Shown here in pieces: positions 12,841-24,300 of a stretch of 64,000 nt of DNA. Every line of letters begins with the position of its first letter. Within the stretch, counting starts at the first letter, position 1. The DNA is from Heterobilharzia americana (Eukaryota > Platyhelminthes > Trematoda > Strigeidida > Schistosomatidae). The position numbers and the translations under genes are program-made. A model generated the notes under the pieces. It made no database searches, was not told the DNA's origin, and worked only from the letters and a program-made list of their open reading frames with translations. The DNA lies in assembly GCA_944470555.2 (NCBI GenBank), contig OX104127.1, forward strand, positions 41,281,934 through 41,345,933, given 5' to 3'.

Positions 12841-13640
12841 AATAAATTTGTCTCCTTAAATGCTTAGATTATGTGTAGATCTATTGTTTTTCAACCAGGT
12901 TAACGACATTATTATATCATATAGGCTAACTTTAATTCAAGTAATAAATAACAACTTAATGAAAATTGAATTTTTTTTCAATTGTTAACTTGGAGAACGG
13001 AGCTGACTAATTTCGCTTACCATATGGCCTCCTTGCAACAATGTCATATATTATAATTATCATTTTGATAATATTTAGTGTTGGGTAGCTGTTGAATCCA
13101 GAATGCATATTTGTGATTATCTATGCCTTGTCGGCCAAAATATCCATCGAAACTAACTAATACAGTCCTTAAGATCAACAGCAGAAAACTTCAAGGTTCA
13201 TCTTAAGTCAGTGCCTATAAAATAAGATGTAGTTATAATAGTTCAGCAACCTAGAGGTAATACAATTCGAAATTAAATAACTAACTGGGGTTGAAAAGTT
13301 CCAAACCGCTTCAGCTAAGTAGTGTTACTTAGCCTCGCACAATGAGTTTTGGTTGTATCCCTAGACCGAAGGAATAAGAGACATAACAAGTCAATTTCGA
13401 ATGTCCTTCGTATGCCTTTCTTTGTTCACATTCTGATTAGACCGCTTTAAGGCCTTCTGTATTTCCCTATGTATTTTGCTAAGTACAAATAGTATTATAC
13501 TGTGTCGGCTAGCCATCCAAATTCTCGCGCTTACTCAATCACTTGATGTGACATTCGTGGCTGTGGTATCAGTTCGCATATATATTAACTCATGCTTCTC
13601 CTTCAACTCATCACAGCCGAAGGTAAAACGACTTCTCTCA
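12841..13640. other. unassigned intron sequence
   Basis: No gene or named repeat was recognised. Confidence 0.35.
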
Positions 13641-13644
13641 TTAC

Positions 13645-13850
13645 TTGAGGCGTGGATATATGTGAGGTGTGGTTCATCGCTTTAGGCAGATGACTTACAA
13701 CCCAGGGTACATAGATTTAAGCACCCTTCCACTTACCGAGGTTTGGGCAGCCGTGTATTATCATTAAGCCTCACATAATAGGTGTGACTCATTGCCTACT
13801 TCACGAACGTGTACAAGGTTACTGAGTACGTTCTAATTTTTCATGAAACT
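13645..13850 (+). repeat. tRNA-like repeat, family delta
   Basis: Shares the block taccgaggtttgggcag...attgcctacttc...gtacaaggtt with 39305-39485 and 56685-56865. The other copies have a gttcgaa B-box-like motif just upstream. No hammerhead was seen in this family. Confidence 0.65.
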
Positions 13851-14299
13851 GTACTTGATTGTTAGGTTCCAATTAACACTAACCCTGGAAGCTCATGTGA
13901 GTGATCTTAACTACTCTGAATTGTTTCGCGACCCAGTTATCAATAATTCAGAAAAAAAGTATAGAAGAAACTGGAAGAAATTTATTGCTAAGGTAACTGA
14001 CTGTAAAAATGAATGAGAATGCTTGTATATAAGTATTGTGTTTTCAAAAGTGATCATGTACATGGATCATAGAGTATACAAACTTACGGAGAAATAATTA
14101 AGTTTCTGTGTTCACTTTCAACCCTTCTAAATGGTCTCACGATAATTTGTGGTTGTTTTAAATTGAGTTTTTGGGAAGATATTTGTTTTTTCTAACAATC
14201 AGATAACACTTACACTTACTTCTAGTTTTCAGTAAGGACAAGAACATTTGATGGGATGTTGGCACATCTATCTGATAAGTCCTAAAAAGGATGAAACAT

Positions 14300-15165
14300 C
14301 ATCTATCAACATAGGACTAAGCATTACTACTTAACAGTCCGAGTTGCCACAGCTCATATCAGTACATCAAGTAGAAAGGTAGTGAGGTGAAAGATGAAGA
14401 TAAGAAAATTCGGTTGAAAGAAATATAAAGTACGAAAAAAGAGAAAGAATGAATGACAAAATGGTGAGATTCAGTAAAGCGTCGTTAAGATGAGGATAAT
14501 ATGTGTATACATTTGCGCCACTGACATCAGTTCTGAGCCATGTGATCATCTAGAGTTCCCAACCACTGGTTTCTCTTGTCCCACGGCCCCGAACTGGCTA
14601 TTCTGCATCACCCCAGATGGCTCAAACCAATAATCAAAGACTTCATATATTGGTGTCATGTTTTGGTCTGGCCGCCTCGAACCTTTTTTGAGTCTGAACC
14701 TACTTCGGTGAACATTGAGTGATGTGGCAATCGGTGACTAGGCAGGCATACGTAATACGTGTCCTAACCATCTCAGTCGATGAAGGCTCATAACCATGTC
14801 AACTGACTCAATTAACCTCTTCTCCCTAACACTTTATATCTAACTTCTGCGTTACTCACGTGGTGACACCACGGAATACGGTTCATACTACGAAGGCGAC
14901 GGTGGTCAAACACCTGAAGCCTTCTCATGTCTTTCACTTTCAATGGCCATGTTTCACAGCCATACAATAGAGCAGAGCAGACTGCTGTGCAGTACACGTG
15001 ACTCTTAATAAACAGTTGGATATCACGGCGGCGCCACAGGCGGCGTAAGTTGGCAAAGGCAGCCGAGCCTTTTGCATTTGTGCAGAGATTTCATCTGCCA
15101 CTGAGGCCACCAGGGCTAATCCTACTTCCTAGGTAAGTGAAGTAGGATTCTCTGGGATTCCACTG
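14300..15165 (-). mobile_element. non-LTR retrotransposon C-terminus (Perere-3/SR3-like)
   Basis: The minus strand at 14812-14997 reads ALLYGCETWPLKVKDM, FDHRRLRSMNR and HHVSNAEVRYKVLGRRG, the conserved C-terminal block of RTE-type schistosome polymerases. It is followed by LHRLRWLGHVLRMPA and a 3' tail. That tail is nearly identical to 860-1415. It is inserted in the gene 1 intron just before the exon at 15306. Confidence 0.85.
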
Positions 15166-15305
15166 CTGGATATCAATAAATCCTAAAACATTTTTGTCTG
15201 AAGTCTGTTACCTAAGGTTTATAAGTTGACGATAATGTACTCTAACGTTATACTCAAATTTATACTTGTCATTCGTTGTTTAATTCTTTAATAAACTTTT
15301 AACAG

Positions 15306-15661
15306 GCTCCTATGGAGTTATACTTGTTGCGCCAGCTCAAAAGTGCTTGCAGTATCATGGCAAATAAATCCACATTGACATCAGCAAACAATCTGCTCAA
15401 TGGTTTGAATAAAATACCTGATGAAATTTTGCGGCGGTTGGCTCTTGTTGGCTTGGGCAGAACTCGCTTAATCCGTTTATCTGGTTTAGGTGGATGGAAA
15501 GGTTTTGCAGGCTTTTTAGCTTTTCGTCCATCTCCAACTATTTCACAAAATATTACGACTACCAGTTATACGATCAATAATAATTCTAATGGAAAAGCTT
15601 TTGTTACTGATGATTTGGAAGTTATTCGCATACTGTTTGCTTACTTTCGAAATGTTTATAT
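15306..15661 (+). CDS. gene 1, helical Gly/Leu-rich exon
   Basis: Opens after a consensus acceptor (ttaataaacttttaacag) in phase 0, as required by the exon ending at 8667. It runs 118 codons plus two bases to a gtaagt donor at 15662. The translation has a Leu-rich helical part (LLRQLKSACSIM, ILRRLALVGLGRTRLIRL) and a Gly/Phe stretch (GLGGWKGFAGFLAF), then EVIRILFAYFRNVY before the splice. The hydrophobic stretch could be a re-entrant or amphipathic segment but is not clearly a membrane helix. The family was not recognised. Confidence 0.75.
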
Positions 15662-16440
15662 GTAAGTGATTTCATACCTATATTTTTAATGCCTAAAGTA
15701 GTTTTGTATTGAATTTATTCTACATTATGATACATCAAATTCCTATTCTCAAATACTTGGCATGATTAAAGATGATTCTATTCCATCTGGACAAGATACT
15801 GCATGCAATCACTTTTGATAGGAAGAATTGCTTTATTTCTTTCTCGAGAAATTGGTTTCAATCTGCTTCAGTATTCTGTGGACATATATATGTATAACTC
15901 AATAATCGTTTGAAGCCATTAATTATCGTGAAAGTTAACCCCCTGACTGCCTCATTTCACTTTGGATGATTTGGGCATATCATAGTTCTCATACATAGCC
16001 TCTTTATGAACACTAAACTCTGCTGCTTTATTGCAGACATCATGTTCTGTTTTTTCTTTCATTTGGTTAGGGTTGTTGAATTATTTGTCATTATCTTTAT
16101 ATCTCATAGTAGATTATTATTGTTATAGAGATTAAACTATGCATATAGTTTTTGAGTTGCTGAATAACCTTGTAATTAACTCAGTGAATCCATGCATAGC
16201 GTTCAGGTTTGTCTCACTTAACTTTCTCAACTTGTTACTAATCGGTTAAGATGCGAATTTAACTTGACTTTTTGTTAGTTAGTTATGTAACAGATTTATC
16301 TTCTATACCGGAGATACTGTTAAATAATTCAAGAGTGTTACTGAGAATAAGTTCTGGACGGTTAATTCATCTAGAATACTCTCCTGAAAATACAAATATA
16401 TACTAACCTTCAGTATTTGATTAAGTTCACTTGTTTACAG

Positions 16441-16521
16441 AGTTTATGAAGAGTTTGTGTTACCCATCATTGAAATCTACTTTGATTACAATGAAATAGA
16501 TGTTCTAAGTTCCAAAACGGT
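16441..16521 (+). CDS. gene 1, exon with uncertain 3' end
   Basis: The acceptor ttgtttacag is followed by one base completing a split Ile codon from the previous exon, then VYEEFVLPIIEIYFDYNEI. The frame stays open to 16639. A donor at 16522 (gtacaa) is chosen because it leaves phase 2, which fits the exon starting at 16940, but it is a weak site. The start and the first 19 codons are better supported than the end. Confidence 0.55.
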
Positions 16522-16939
16522 GTACAATCAAGAAAAAGGGAAAATAAACTATCTTTTAGTTAACTATTCTTACTGTATACTTCGTTTAAGGGATAACCTG
16601 TTAACTGAAAGAAAAAGTTTTTATTACTACCTCTTATAATGTATTTTGAATTATTTCTAAATATTTTTTTCAACTAATCATAAGGTAAACTATCAAAGTT
16701 TAATCACATTCACTAGGAACTGTCCAGTTGAATAGCAATTCCAAACTGTTATTATACATTTGGACGTGAGTAATTTATTTGCTTACTTTTTTAGATATTT
16801 TGAGCCATATCATTTAATTACAAACAAGGTTCTACAGACAGTTTTCAACATGACATTCATACTAGTCGTTCATTAAACTATCAACTTAAATAATGATGGT
16901 TTTTGTTATCGCATTTTTTCTTCTTCTTCTTCTTCTTAG

Positions 16940-17267
16940 GCACCTTGATCGTCATGAAAAGTGTTATGTGGAAAATAATACAAATTATAGTCAACAGATA
17001 AAACCATTCAAATCTCATCTATCCAATAAATTGGGTAACCCACTACTGTTATCCAATATAGATTATTTTAATGATACTAAAACCCAATTCAGTAGTAATA
17101 ATAATAATGATAAAAATGATCATTACAACCAATTATATCATGAAAAAATTCAAGCATGGACATCTTCTGGTAATCAAGTATACGATCCATTCGGTCATCG
17201 TCAGTTATGCCGTCTTAGTATGGAACAGTCAATGGATTTAATGAAAAAAGTTCAAGTAAACTATGAA
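16940..17267 (+). CDS. gene 1, Asn-rich exon
   Basis: Preceded by a strong pyrimidine tract (repeated ttc ending ttag). It begins by completing a codon, then reads HLDRHEKCYVENN, an Asn-rich region with NNNNDKND, and the motif VYDPFGHRQLCRLSMEQS. A gtaagt donor follows at 17268, phase 0. A second possible donor four bases later would change the phase; I could not decide because the next exon's frame is ambiguous. No family recognised. Confidence 0.7.
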
Positions 17268-17299
17268 GTAAGTAATTAGGACTTTTTCTCTGGAATGTA

Positions 17300-17860
17300 T
17301 TGATCACTTCACTTACTTGAGGAGTTGCGTCAACTCTAACACATTTTTTCCCAACGAAATCTCAGCTCGGATATAGAAGTCTGGTTTGGCATTTGCTGAT
17401 AGGCGAGATATCCGACTATTTGTCAAAGGATGAGTATACTGCGCTGTAGTCCATTCTGTTCTGTTATACGGCTGTAGAAGACATGAAGTAGTTACAGGTT
17501 TTTGATCGCAGATATCTTTGTAGCGTCGATCACGTTTGGTGGATTCACCGTCTCAGCATTGGTAAAGTCAAGTGAAGAGTACCACACAAGACAAACAAGT
17601 CGATTGATGGAGTTATGAACCTTAGTATACTTAGATGAGTTGGACATGTACTGCGCATGCCGAGCCACTTCCTATCATGTTAGGCAAAGTTGAAAAAGAG
17701 TGAAATAGAGTTCAGAGTGGCTTAATCAAGGTTTGGCACCAGTCGATGACGTCCCTTTCTGTTGGTGTGAGGCGTGTTGAGAGATGTAGACTACCTGGTT
17801 GGGGTCCTCGAAAAGAAAGTAATCAGTCGCATGACTGCAAATTGGTCACTGTAACTCAGA
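17300..17860 (+). mobile_element. non-LTR retrotransposon C-terminal fragment
   Basis: Broken frames read SVLLYGC near 17460 and the pattern DIRLFVKG, then a tail region, matching the RTE-type C-terminal block seen on the other strand at 14.8 kb. It is heavily decayed and lies within a gene 1 intron. Confidence 0.65.
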
Positions 17861-18125
17861 TGTGTTCACTCCTCGATGTCTTTTAAAGCTTGAAAATTTA
17901 CACTAACCGTTATCTTCAGGTTGTTTATCCTCTCAAACAACTTTGTCATTTTTGATATCATCGTTTTTCTATCCACCTATTCTCTGTATATACTACTATG
18001 AAGTGTGGAATTTTGAATCGATGTAAGCGAGCTTCTAAGTTGGTTTTGTCTGTTTGCCTGTCGTTAAAAAAAGTATATTTTCGTATCCAACTATTCAATG
18101 CAGTTAAAATAATATCATTTATCAC

Positions 18126-18235
18126 CAGTATTAGTGTCATTATTTGTATTATAACGTCGCTGATCAGACCGAATTGATCGGTCTCTATTGGCATATGGGC
18201 CCCTGTGCGGATGCCTCGATATTACCTGTGTTCTA
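18126..18235 (+). repeat. repeat unit shared with 46.8 kb
   Basis: The segment around accgaattgatcggtctcta...gcctcgatatt also occurs, in reverse orientation, at 46800-46912 beside another family beta SINE, so the two travel together as one longer repeat. Confidence 0.65.
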
Positions 18236-18371
18236 ATGATATTTAGGATGGATGGTGGCTAGCAGTGGAACCCAGGATGCACATTTCGTCCTATCTGGGA
18301 CTCATCAGCTGGATGTACCTACCTCCCAGTGAGTGATGTTATTCCCAATGGGATTCGGACTCACAACAATC
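18236..18371 (-). ncRNA. SINE family beta copy with intact-looking hammerhead
   Basis: On the minus strand the hammerhead core reads CTGATGA (complement at 18302-18308), a stem II of gtcc/ggac, GAAA (18284-18287), a short stem III with an ATC cleavage triplet and a ccag/ctgg stem I. All invariant core bases I can check are present. It forms an inverted pair with the copy at 18410-18573. Confidence 0.85.
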
Positions 18372-18409
18372 CTAAAACTATACCCATCGCACAAGAAGTG
18401 CCTATCGTG

Positions 18410-18573
18410 ACTCGGTGGTCTAGTGGATAACGTTCTGGTGTTTGAAGTGATCGGTTCCGAGTCCGAATCCCGGTGGGAATAACATCACTTACTGGGAGGG
18501 AGGTACATTCAGCTGATGAGTCCCAAATAGGATGAAATGTGCATTCTGGATTCCACTGCTAGCCATTATCCAT
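18410..18573 (+). ncRNA. SINE family beta copy with intact-looking hammerhead
   Basis: The tRNA-like head has A-box tggtctagtgg near 18416-18426 and a B-box-like gagtccgaatcc near 18458. The hammerhead follows: CTGATGA 18513-18519, stem II with one G-U pair, GAAA 18534-18537, an ATT cleavage triplet and a six-pair stem I. Confidence 0.85.
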
Positions 18574-19440
18574 CCTTACTATCATCAGTATTGTAGCTTA
18601 TCAACCTAATACAATTTCACATAACAGTCTACCAACTACATTCATCTATCTAAACTTTACCAGGTAGAACGAAATTCGAACTTGTAGCGCATCAGATGAG
18701 TTCTTAACTCAGTAAGTAATAGCTTCAAGTGGGATCTCCAGTCTAATAAAAGAATTTAGATTTTTCATTTCTAACTGTTGAGAGATGATTTCGAAACAAC
18801 GCTATCTTGACTGTTATAAGTACTCTGGTAATAATTTTAGTCTTCCCATACTACATATACCTCAGTAAATAAATTCCGACCATTTCGATGTAATCTTCAG
18901 TCATGAGTTAAAATATATCTGGCTTAGGTATAACTTTTGAACAATAGTATATCTTGAATACTTATTAGTTTGTTTCCAAAGTGTAATACATTATAAGTAA
19001 ATATTTTGTAATAATATATTTGGCATTTGGTGTTATTCGTTTAATTGATTACCCCATAATTACTGCTAAAATTCCTCTTGATTTCTTGGTTATCATCCCG
19101 TATACTCTGTTGAAGAAACTATGGTTTGCACGGTGAAACTGTCAAAGATATCTTGTTTTGATTTCCTAACCAGGCTGGGATTATAGTAAAGTGTACTCTT
19201 ATAATGAACCTCGCCTAGGTAACTAGTTCACTAGTTACTAGCCGGTCCTAAGCCCGAGTAAAGAGGGAACATTGGCCGTAGGGCTAGCAATCATACCCCG
19301 GAAAACCGATCCGACCACTAAAGAAACTTCAAAGCACAAAGAAAATATAAAAAATAAAAACAAACTTATTCCTCGCTGGAATCGGAGAGACGAAATGACG
19401 CCAGTTGCTGAATGATTTCGGGAAGCCAGTTGGCCTATGT
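18574..19440. other. unassigned intron sequence
   Basis: AT-rich intron of gene 1 with no recognised element. Confidence 0.35.
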
Positions 19441-19444
19441 GTCT

Positions 19445-19588
19445 TCTTTCGCGTTAGAAGCGATCGCTCCCGAGTCCAAATCCTGGTGGGAACAACATCA
19501 CTCACTGGGAGGCAGGTACATCCAGCTGACGAGACCCAAATAGGACGAAATGCGCATCGTGGATTCCATTGATACCCACTACCCATCA
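19445..19588 (+). repeat. SINE family beta copy, hammerhead partly decayed
   Basis: The B-box-like gagtccaaatcc and the shared cactcactgggaggcagg are followed by CTGACGA (19525-19531) and GAAA (19547-19550). Stem II and stem I each carry a mismatch, so self-cleavage is doubtful. Confidence 0.75.
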
Positions 19589-19890
19589 TTGCTAAGTGTT
19601 TGTTGCTGGATTTCAACGTGGCTTACATCACAAATCAATACCACGTGGAGAATCACTGAAAAGTCGGGGGCACTGAACAGCTGTTCCAGTCTACGTTGTA
19701 GTCAACGAGATATGATAGTCTTGTGTTCTATTTCCGTTGAGTTCATGTGTGCTGACGGCTGAGGAATCTTAATCTTGGACGAAACATCTATTCACTTCTA
19801 TCAGGCTCGCAACAGTTCTTTAGCTATCTTCACTCTGTAATTTGAAGATGTTTGAATACTTTGTTTCTGTTCTTTTTCTTCATATTTAGA

Positions 19891-19957
19891 ATTGTCGAAT
19901 CAAATACAAGTTACCATCGTACCCCAGCATGCCCACAGAAGTGGCCAAGTTGAATCG
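19891..19957 (+). CDS. gene 1, short exon, frame unresolved
   Basis: A pyrimidine-rich acceptor (tttttcttcatatttag) and a gttagt donor at 19958 flank 67 bases that stay open in more than one frame. No reading joins both neighbouring exons cleanly, so either a splice site is mis-chosen or a further exon exists. It is kept as a probable exon because of its splice signals and position. Confidence 0.4.
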
Positions 19958-20032
19958 GTTAGTCTGTTCATTATCGCTGTTACTAGTTTTAAAATATATG
20001 CTCTATGCTAGTTCTATTTTACTTGTTAACAG

Positions 20033-20194
20033 ATTCAGGAGTTCAATTATGACTCGTTTGAAAGGATTCGTTTATCGCCTAAGACTGACCATGAATACTA
20101 CGGAAACATTTTTGAAGATTACGCTCATTTAAAGGATGTAGATGAATTAGTTATTTTAGGTTATCTGTACTTGTTACTACAATTTGATCCTTTG
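20033..20194 (+). CDS. gene 1, exon with FNYDSFERIRLSP motif
   Basis: A 54-codon exon in phase 0 between acceptor ttttacttgttaacag and donor gtgagg at 20195. It is a dense, protein-like reading with EFNYDSFERIRL, DHEYYGNIFEDYAHLKDVDE and a hydrophobic end ILGYLYLLLQFDPL. The composition and clean splice sites make it the best supported of the small exons. No family was recognised. Confidence 0.7.
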
Positions 20195-20365
20195 GTGAGG
20201 CCCTAGTTTTGCGTAAAACATCGTTATCAATCTTGATATGAGCCTAGAGAGAAAAGCCCTAGTCTGGCGATCAGCGACCAATCAAAATACACTTTATGTT
20301 TTCACGTCTACAGTTAAATAGACAGACGCTGGATCAGCCAATCAATATTATCATTTTAAACAGTG

Positions 20366-20368
<3 letters not shown>

Positions 20369-20417
<49 letters not shown>
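20369..20417. repeat. AT dinucleotide microsatellite
   Basis: About 49 bases of alternating AT. Confidence 0.97.
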
Positions 20418-20419
<2 letters not shown>

Positions 20420-20438
20420 GGTGACTGTGATGGCCACT

Positions 20439-20516
20439 CTAGCAACACTCGAAATGACCAATTAGACTTCTTCATTTCGACCGGAAAGTCTAATTGGTCA
20501 TTTCAGTTGTTGCTAG
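20439..20516. repeat. short near-perfect inverted repeat
   Basis: Two 30-base arms (20439-20468 and 20487-20516) are reverse complements apart from about three bases around the inner ttcag/ctcga position, with an 18-base loop. It directly follows the AT microsatellite in a gene 1 intron. Confidence 0.9.
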
Positions 20517-20699
20517 GGTGCCCTTTAAAGTCACTCCTTTCATCAGAACTTATATGAATCAGCCGTTTCGGTAAGTCAATACAATACAGTAAAGCTTCAA
20601 CTCTAGTTTTATGAGTTGACATTCAATTTCGTTTGAATGACTAGTTGGTGATGTGAAGATAGTAACACAACTATATTTTTATACAAATACCAAATAGAC

Positions 20700-21555
20700 T
20701 ATATTTGTGCTAAGTGAAGATCTACAGACGAAAACCAACAAGTTGACAGAAGAGGCAGGGCAGCGTTGACGGGACTTCCCTCAGGTGAACGTAGAGAAGA
20801 CAGAGGTGATGAAGATACCCGAACCAACCAACAACAATAACAAGCTCCAGTAACCATCAATAGGAGAAATATGAAGTAAATAGTCTCTTTCACCTACCTA
20901 CCTAGGCAGCATCGTTTCAACTACTGATAGCCGCACAGGCACAGATGAGGACGTCAAAGCCAGCCAGGATCGGAAAAGCAAAACAGGCCTTCATCAACCT
21001 GAAACCAGTGTGGAGATCTACTGCGCTCAGCATAAAGGACAAGATCTGGATTTCCAACACTAAAACCAGTCAAGTCATTAATTCTTTGTGATGGTTGAGA
21101 GACTTGGGTTGTTGCGGAAAGCATTTCCAACAAACTATAGACATTTATCAACAGCTGCTTACGCTCACTCGATAATGAAGATGCTGGTCAGATGACCAGA
21201 ATAATAAGAATAAGCAAGGAGGAACTCTGGCTGTTTGGTAATGAGCCAACGAGGCAAGAACCTATCGCCCAACAAATGTGAAGAAGAAGGAAGTGGAGAT
21301 GGATTTGACTGGGTATGCACTGGGAAAACCGTTTGGGGACATCACGCGTCAGGCCGTCGAGTTGAACCGAAACGGGAAATGACGAGTTGGGCGTCCGAGG
21401 CGAGGGTGACATGGAGGAGATGGTGTGAGGAAGAGATGAAAGCTTCTGGGCAGTTGTGTAGCCAGGTTATAAAGATTGGAGAGAAGAAAGTAAAGTGACG
21501 ACGTGCTAGTGAATCCCTATGATCCAGTAGGAACCTAAAGGACAAATAAGAAATA
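20700..21555 (+). mobile_element. RTE-type retrotransposon 3' fragment
   Basis: The same family as 9605-10475. It shares the caacaa Gln tract, the tcaccta...aggcagcatcg block, the rkWr-like C-terminal half near 21290 and the 3' end gatccagtaggaacctaaagg. Frameshifts are present. It is inserted in the last large intron of gene 1. Confidence 0.8.
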
Positions 21556-21848
21556 ATAAGTGAACTGATATTTCTCATAGTGTGTATAGAGTTACGAATG
21601 CGATCGATGGAAACTAGTGTATTCTATGTGATAAGTAAATGATATTTAAGCTCTGTTCACAAAACTAGGCCACTACTTAAACTTGGTTTCTTATTTTAGT
21701 GCGCCCATCGACAGGGTAGCAACTGCATAGATTAAAAGCGTGCATAAAATAGCATAGGGAATGTGAGCATTCATTACGATTTCATTTTTTTGAAACATAG
21801 TTTCACTCATAACATCTTGACATTTCCCCCCTATGTTTTCTGATTCAG

Positions 21849-21978
21849 TTATCGTGATCCATCAGTACTATTAATGAAGGAAATGGGTTCATCTTCCTCT
21901 TCATCTTCTACATCATCAGATGCAGAAGACTCTGATTCCGGTGGTGATGACTCACTTAGACTTGAAGACGTAGACTAA
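21849..21978 (+). CDS. gene 1, terminal exon with Ser-rich acidic tail
   Basis: After a pyrimidine-rich acceptor (tttctgattcag), reading from the second base gives YRDPSVLLMKEMG, then a run of seven Ser and an acidic tail with DAEDSDSGGDD and LRLEDVD, and TAA at 21976-21978. The low-complexity serine/acidic end is typical of a real C-terminus. The required entry phase (2) does not match the phase-0 end of the exon at 20194, so one more exon or another donor is needed between them. A possible poly(A) signal aataaa is at 22470-22475. Confidence 0.65.
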
Positions 21979-24300
21979 ATGTAGTGTTGGTGATATTTCA
22001 TCCTCTTACTGTAATCTAATGTAAATATCTTTTTTCTCATGACTTTCTTCCTGATCAGATATACTTTGGAATCTGATATTTTCATAACACTGTTCGTTCG
22101 CAACATTTTATTTTTTGTTGACGCTTGGTGAAAGCAAGACCGATTCTTTTCGCGGTAGGCAAACATATAAGGTGGAAACATCACTGAATTAACGGGATAA
22201 CGACGTTCAGAAAGACAGCTGAGTTTGGCTTATATGGCTTTTAAGTTAGTGTATAATTGATACTGTACACTGAGTTTTTTGAATTATGTCTGCTACTTTG
22301 TAATTCCTACTTCATGGGAAATGTTGAATGAGTAACCGAAAACATAATTTAAAATTTTTCGTCTTGATGGATAACAGCTGTGTATTCAACAGTTCATTTA
22401 ACTTATAAATCAGATAAAAGAATCCAGCAGTGACCATTGTATAACACCAAAACGTAAAGAGTATCGTCAAATAAAGCAGACGATTTCTACAGTACCTGAA
22501 GGATAGTCCAAACTGGAGGCGTGATTTCTGTATTTATTGCTTGACTTAGGAGATTTTAACAGTTTACACACTGCTAGTAAACCAAATTTAAGATGATGGT
22601 GGTTCGATAAAATATGTGTTTTTAAGTCACAGCACTGTGAAACTCATAGGAATGCTCCCTGTGAATGAAGAAAATATCAAAACATTGCATATCCTTTTAC
22701 GGCATATACTTAGTTCCAGGTACAGAGTGTTAATTACAGGCGTCTAGTGTATATACTCCGGAAGTGCTTCAACCCTGCTCCTCTAGAGGACCACGTCACC
22801 TCCATTACTGCCTTCCATCAACATCTGTAAACGTTGCAGGGACTGTGACAGAGCACTGCCACTAGTGTTGCACCTTGGAGTAGCCTTTGTATGTGATAGT
22901 TCTCGGACATTAGGGATTGGGTTCCGCATCCATCTGTTGACATTTGTAGCCAGTATGGAACTGAGTTACTTGTGTCTAATGTTTTCTGATGTTATGGTCG
23001 TGGTTGTTAGTGTCGTTTATCACAATATAGGGATCTTGTTTTTCTGAGGTGTTCAGCTGTCGTGCAGTCGTATCTTTCATGCTTTGCATTACGTTTTCAC
23101 CATCATATTATGCGATCATAATATAACCAATATGCCAATAGATAACTGCACAGAACAATATATTCAGGAGACACAGAATACTCAAAAGAAGTATTTGAGG
23201 GCCTAAAAGGAACACTGAAGGGTCTACCAAGTTAGGGACTTCAGGGCATAGTATAACTGTGACTTGGGCTACAATGACAACTGATGTAATCACGGATAAA
23301 CAGATAATGAGGAGACGTGTATACTGTGAACACGGTGGTGGGCAAATGAAATGAAGACAACCTTGGAAGAACACTCATACAGGAAGTTGTGGATGTGGTA
23401 GATGCTAGGTGGAAAGATGTAGAAAGCTTGTAACAAAAATGCAAAATGTAACTTGCTCTTTTAGGTGCCACACGCATGCCTTGTACTTCATCCAGCGCAT
23501 GAAGCCCACTGAGAATCTGCTACTGTGGGGTCGTATAAAATCTAAAGTGACAGAAGTCTTTACCTGAGCGCTGTGGCGATATTTCTGATGGCAGGTTTCC
23601 CAGTTCCTAATATCCTCCATGTAATCAGCAAGTACATGTATGAGAAGCAGTCTAAAAGAATCATGTGGGAACTTGTTATGTATATTTTTGAAGAGCATAG
23701 GCAGTTATGCGCAAGTTAGCTTGTTACAGCTGAAAATGGATACAGTTTCAAAAAATCCTACCCAAGATCTTGTTCGCCTACTTTTTTCCTGATGCCACTG
23801 TGCTTACCTTTACCATATTTTGATGAGATTCCGTTGTTCAGTCAAATGTACTGGGATTTTCTAGGTTTCATATATAAAACAACTTTGTCCTTGTGTTGCG
23901 TTCTCTGTGCTGGATGGTTTAATTGTGCAGCTTTCATTGTCATCACAAACAAAATCATCGGCGCAAGCTTCAGAAAAAGTGGGGTTTTTAGTACAAGTAG
24001 CTTATTAGCTTGTCCTAATGCTCTTCAGTGTTGTCCTCTGTTTCTGTTAAAATCTTGTCATTGTCTTCATATTTACTTCGGTCGGTTGTCCACCTCGACC
24101 TTCACCTTGGTGTTTTGTTTCTTACCGGTTGATCAATTGTCAGGATGTCCGTTGATCTTGAATAGTGTAAATACGGAGAACACTAGAAAATTTTTAGAAG
24201 CTTGTTATTTAGGTCAGTCTGCAACCAGCAGATATATAGACACTGACCCAATTTATCAACCAGCAAGATAAAAAACATCAAGTTCCAAGCTTAGGGCTGA
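21979..24300. other. 3' flank of gene 1 and unassigned sequence
   Basis: The probable 3' UTR is followed by sequence with no recognised gene. An unrelated open frame of 159 codons at 23792-24271 (+) is Cys- and Leu-rich, has no known motif and may be chance. From about 22.5 kb the sequence reads as less AT-rich, which continues to about 36 kb. Confidence 0.4.

Noticed and set aside
20369..20417. CRISPR-like or regulatory array
   Set aside because: It is a plain AT microsatellite; no spaced repeats exist in the window.
23792..24271. 159-codon open frame on the + strand as a gene
   Set aside because: It is Cys/Leu-rich with no motif, no clear splice context, and lies in a block of decayed repeats. 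Kept only as a note.
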